8,201 bases of DNA. Origin: CAYPHJ01 sp964410485. GTDB taxonomy: Bacteria > Desulfobacterota > Binatia > UBA9968. The stretch covers positions 1-8,201 of the forward strand of contig CAYPHJ010000157.1 of NCBI GenBank assembly GCA_964410485.1, given 5' to 3'. Position 1 is the first letter of the stretch, and each line of letters starts with the position of its first letter. This document shows positions 6,207-8,201 of the stretch, in pieces. A program made the translations under genes and the position numbers. The notes beneath the pieces are model-generated. The model made no database searches. It worked only from the letters and a program-made list of their open reading frames with translations, and was not told the origin of the DNA.

Positions 6207-7250
6207 ATGAGAAAGATATTCGTTGTGAAAATCTTTTTGTTGTTGTCTGTTGCGTTCGCGCAGCCTCTGCTGTCGGAGGCCTGGGCCCAGCCGTATTATC
6301 AGGGAAAGACCATCCGGGTAATCGTATTCGGCGCCCCGGGAGGCGGAAACGATCTCTGGGCCAGACTGGTCGCCCGCCACCTGCCCAAGCATATTCCCGG
6401 CAACCCCGGCGCAATTGTGCAGAACATGCCCGGGGCCGCGGGAATGATTGCAACAAATTACATTTATGGAGTTGCCAAACCGGATGGCCTTACAATCGGT
6501 TTGATCGCTCCGGCTCTCTATCAAGCGCAGTTGGTGGGGCGCGGCGAGGCCAAGTTCAACTGGGCTGATTTTGGTTGGATCGGCACCGGAGAAGGCTCTG
6601 CGTATCAAATCTATATCCGATCCGATGCCGGCATCAAAACTCTGGAAGACCTTCGGCGTACCAAGGAGCCGGCGCGATGCGCGGAGTCCGCCCTCGGTTC
6701 CATGAACTATGCATACATCCGGCTCATTGAGGAAGTTTTTCAAGCCAATTTCAGTCCCATTCTGGGTTACAAGGGTTCCGGCGACATGAACCTTGCTCTC
6801 GAGCGCGGCGAAGCGGTCTGCCGTTCCACAACGATAAGCGCCCTTCTCACGACCGACCCTCCCCGAACCTGGCTAAAAACCGGGTTTGTTCGAGTCATCA
6901 TTCAAAGCGGGCGAAAAAGACATCCGGCCTTAAGCGACGTGCCGACCATTTGGGAACAAGCGGATAAGTATGGAATCGGTCCGGTGGACCGCGAACTTAT
7001 GCAGTTGGTTCTCGCGGCAGCCGAATTCGGCAGACCTTTTATCACCCCGCCGCATGTTCCGAAGGAGCGCTTGGCTATTCTGAGGGAAGGCTTTCTCAAG
7101 ACAATGAAAGATCCGGGCTTTCTAGCTGAAGCCACAAAGGCCGGCCTCGAGGTCGATCCTACTCCGGGCGGCGAACTTGAACGGTTGGCCAAAAACGTGG
7201 TCGCTGCTGCGCCAAAAACGGTCCAGCGTTTGAAGAACGTGCTGGAGTGA
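6207..7250 (+). CDS. Tripartite tricarboxylate transporter-type periplasmic binding protein (TctC/Bug family)
   Basis: This is a periplasmic solute-binding protein of the Bug family, which typically binds carboxylates or other small organic compounds for TctAB-type permeases or for sensing. The 347 residues start with a Sec signal peptide (KIFVVKIFLLLSVAFA), with a likely cut after SEAWA at residue 27. Family marks are GKTIRVIVFGAPGGGNDLWA (33-52), NMPGAAGMIATNYIY (73-87), KPDGLTIG (91-98), GYKGSGDMNLAL (187-198), HPALSDVPTIWE (239-250) and a C-terminal GLEVDPTPGGEL. Two cysteines, Cys158 and Cys205, could form a disulfide across the binding cleft. AGGAGAAG just before the ATG supports the start. 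No tctA or tctB membrane gene is in the window, so this is an orphan binding protein, a common situation for the family. It follows the VOC gene by 78 bases and precedes the cupin gene. Confidence 0.9.
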   Translation: MRKIFVVKIFLLLSVAFAQPLLSEAWAQPYYQGKTIRVIVFGAPGGGNDLWARLVARHLPKHIPGNPGAIVQNMPGAAGMIATNYIYGVAKPDGLTIGLIAPALYQAQLVGRGEAKFNWADFGWIGTGEGSAYQIYIRSDAGIKTLEDLRRTKEPARCAESALGSMNYAYIRLIEEVFQANFSPILGYKGSGDMNLALERGEAVCRSTTISALLTTDPPRTWLKTGFVRVIIQSGRKRHPALSDVPTIWEQADKYGIGPVDRELMQLVLAAAEFGRPFITPPHVPKERLAILREGFLKTMKDPGFLAEATKAGLEVDPTPGGELERLAKNVVAAAPKTVQRLKNVLE

Positions 7251-7432
7251 AGGCTGGGTCGCTCTGGACTCCCGCCAAACCATGCGGTGATGACGACACC
7301 TGGAAACACATCTCCCTTGGTGTTGAGGTTAGGGCGAACGGTGATAACGCCGTCGCGAAAACCACGCATCGCACTTGACGTGATTCCCCAAACGGGAATA
7401 TTGTCGAAGCAAATCTTAAACGAGGTGAACTT

Positions 7433-7834
7433 ATGCCACAGGAAGCGAAAGACTTTAAATATAGGACTCCGGAATTCGAGGGGGTCAAGAAAACCATGAC
7501 CGTTTGCAGCAGCGATCTCATGAAGGTCCAGGTCCAGGTGGTCAAAGACGGCGGCGAAAACAATCTTCATACTCACACCGGAGATGATGCCTTTTGGTAT
7601 GTTATTAATGGGGCAGTGAAATTTTACGGCGAGGGCGACAAGATCATTGGCGAGTACAAAAAGGGCGAGGGCGTGCTGATCCCACGGGGATTCAAGTACT
7701 GGTTTGAAAGCTCATCCAAAGAACAGCTCGAAATACTTCGCGTCACGGCCAGGGATCAGAACGTCGAGAATAAGCGGCTCGACCTCTCGCCGCGAAAACC
7801 ATGGCAGCAGGATGTTCCTGTTACCCAGCCATAA
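7433..7834 (+). CDS. Small single-domain cupin protein
   Basis: This 133-residue cytoplasmic beta-barrel protein of the cupin superfamily could be a metal-dependent enzyme or a ligand-binding protein. Cupin motif 1 is GENNLHTHTGDDAFWYVING (41-60), and motif 2 is GEGVLIPRGFKYWFES (78-93). His46 and His48 are present. The usual glutamate of motif 1 is replaced (DDAFW, with Asp51 and Asp52 nearby), and the usual motif 2 histidine is a tyrosine or tryptophan (Tyr89-Trp90). Metal binding may therefore be weak or altered, although similar FWYV/PRG-YWFE cupins exist as a subfamily. The C-terminal tail from about 108 is polar and ends PWQQDVPVTQP. GAGGTGAAC upstream of the ATG gives a ribosome site. 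It lies 182 bases after the Bug gene on the same strand and is probably co-transcribed. The substrate is unknown. Confidence 0.87.
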   Translation: MPQEAKDFKYRTPEFEGVKKTMTVCSSDLMKVQVQVVKDGGENNLHTHTGDDAFWYVINGAVKFYGEGDKIIGEYKKGEGVLIPRGFKYWFESSSKEQLEILRVTARDQNVENKRLDLSPRKPWQQDVPVTQP

Positions 7835-7863
7835 AGATTCGATTGAATCTGTTCTAAAGCGAG

Positions 7864-7898
7864 TTTGCAGGGAGGGGTTCAGGGCCGCTCCCTGCAAA
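7864..7898. terminator. Hairpin between convergent genes, probable two-way terminator
   Basis: TTTGCAGGGAG (7864-7874) pairs perfectly with CTCCCTGCAAA (7888-7898) over a 13-base loop. It sits in the 82-base gap between the ends of the cupin gene and the symporter gene. There is no T-tract on either side, so it is not a classical intrinsic terminator; it could end transcripts with a factor or protect 3' ends. A smaller perfect hairpin, AGATTC with GAATCT (7835-7850), directly follows the cupin stop codon. Confidence 0.5.
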
Positions 7899-7916
7899 TG
7901 AAAGTGACCACGCTTT

Positions 7917-8201
7917 TTATCCCCGGCTGAGCGGTCTACCGAGCGCGACAAACTCGCGCCAGTTGGGTGAGGAAAAGAACTCTCTGGTTTCCCGTGCGAT
8001 AAGTCCCGATAGGACCAAAAGACCGACAAGGTTGGGTAGCGCCATCAAACCGTTCATGATGTCGGCAAACGTCCACACGACTTCTAGCTCCTGTACCGCG
8101 CCGACGAAGATGGCAACGATGAAGACAAGCCGGTAGGGCATTACCGCTGCGCGCCCGAACAACCGGTCCATGTTGCGTTCGCCATAGTACGCCCACCCCA
8201 G
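7917..8201 (-). CDS. Sodium:alanine symporter (AGCS) family permease, C-terminal part (5' end outside window)
   Basis: This inner-membrane sodium-coupled carrier takes up alanine, glycine or similar amino acids. Only the last 94 residues are in the window; the frame stays open to base 8201, so the ATG at 8171 is internal. The AGCS marks LGWAYYGER (bases 8201-8175), then LPYR-like MPYRLVF, and WTFADIMNGLMALPNLVGLL are present. Two membrane segments are seen, about FIVAIFVGAVQ and LMALPNLVGLLVLSGLIA. The C-terminus RETREFF and a short polar tail after it are typical of the family. It is convergent with the cupin gene. Nothing in the visible part looks damaged. The family is clear; the exact amino acid is not predictable. 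Confidence 0.85.
   Translation of the reverse strand: MGWAYYGERNMDRLFGRAAVMPYRLVFIVAIFVGAVQELEVVWTFADIMNGLMALPNLVGLLVLSGLIARETREFFSSPNWREFVALGRPLSRG

Noticed and set aside
6902..7576. Minus-strand open frame (224 residues) opposite the Bug and cupin genes
   Set aside because: Most of it is antisense to two convincing genes. Only the part in the gap is worth testing, and that is listed as a finding.

Overview
The window looks like a chromosomal stretch from an uncultured, moderately GC-rich Gram-negative bacterium. The evidence is a Tat-exported molybdenum enzyme, a c-type cytochrome, and a periplasmic solute-binding protein of the TctC/Bug type. The gaps between genes hold several short dispersed repeats of the kind common in environmental deltaproteobacterial (Desulfobacterota, Binatota-like) and related genomes. 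That placement is inference; no rRNA or other marker gene is present.

Layout, left to right. Positions 1-279 are the C-terminal part of a small c-type cytochrome. A 346-base gap follows, holding two structured repeats. Next comes a Tat-dependent sulfite-oxidase-family molybdopterin enzyme (626-1867). It faces a minus-strand gene for a biotin-dependent-type carboxyltransferase without a biotin domain (2091-3554), with a long palindromic repeat in the convergent gap. Upstream of that gene on the same strand, after a repeat-filled gap, is a 12-helix MFS transporter (3857-5041). Divergent from it is a plus-strand cluster: a two-module VOC (glyoxalase/dioxygenase fold) protein, a Bug/TctC-type periplasmic binding protein, and a small cupin. 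At the right edge, convergent with the cupin, is the C-terminal part of a sodium:alanine symporter-type (AGCS) permease.

How the genes may work together: the cytochrome and molybdenum enzyme could form a periplasmic sulfite (or related) oxidation pair, with the cytochrome taking electrons. The VOC, Bug and cupin genes are probably co-transcribed and suggest uptake and metal-dependent transformation of an organic acid or aromatic compound. The carboxyltransferase, MFS and AGCS genes fit the same theme of small organic-acid or amino-acid use, but no substrate can be named from sequence.

No transposase, CRISPR array, tRNA or rRNA was seen, and there is no clear defence or mobile system. The most notable features are the divergent carboxyltransferase, the altered metal-ligand patterns in the VOC and cupin proteins, and four kinds of intergenic repeat concentrated at gene ends.
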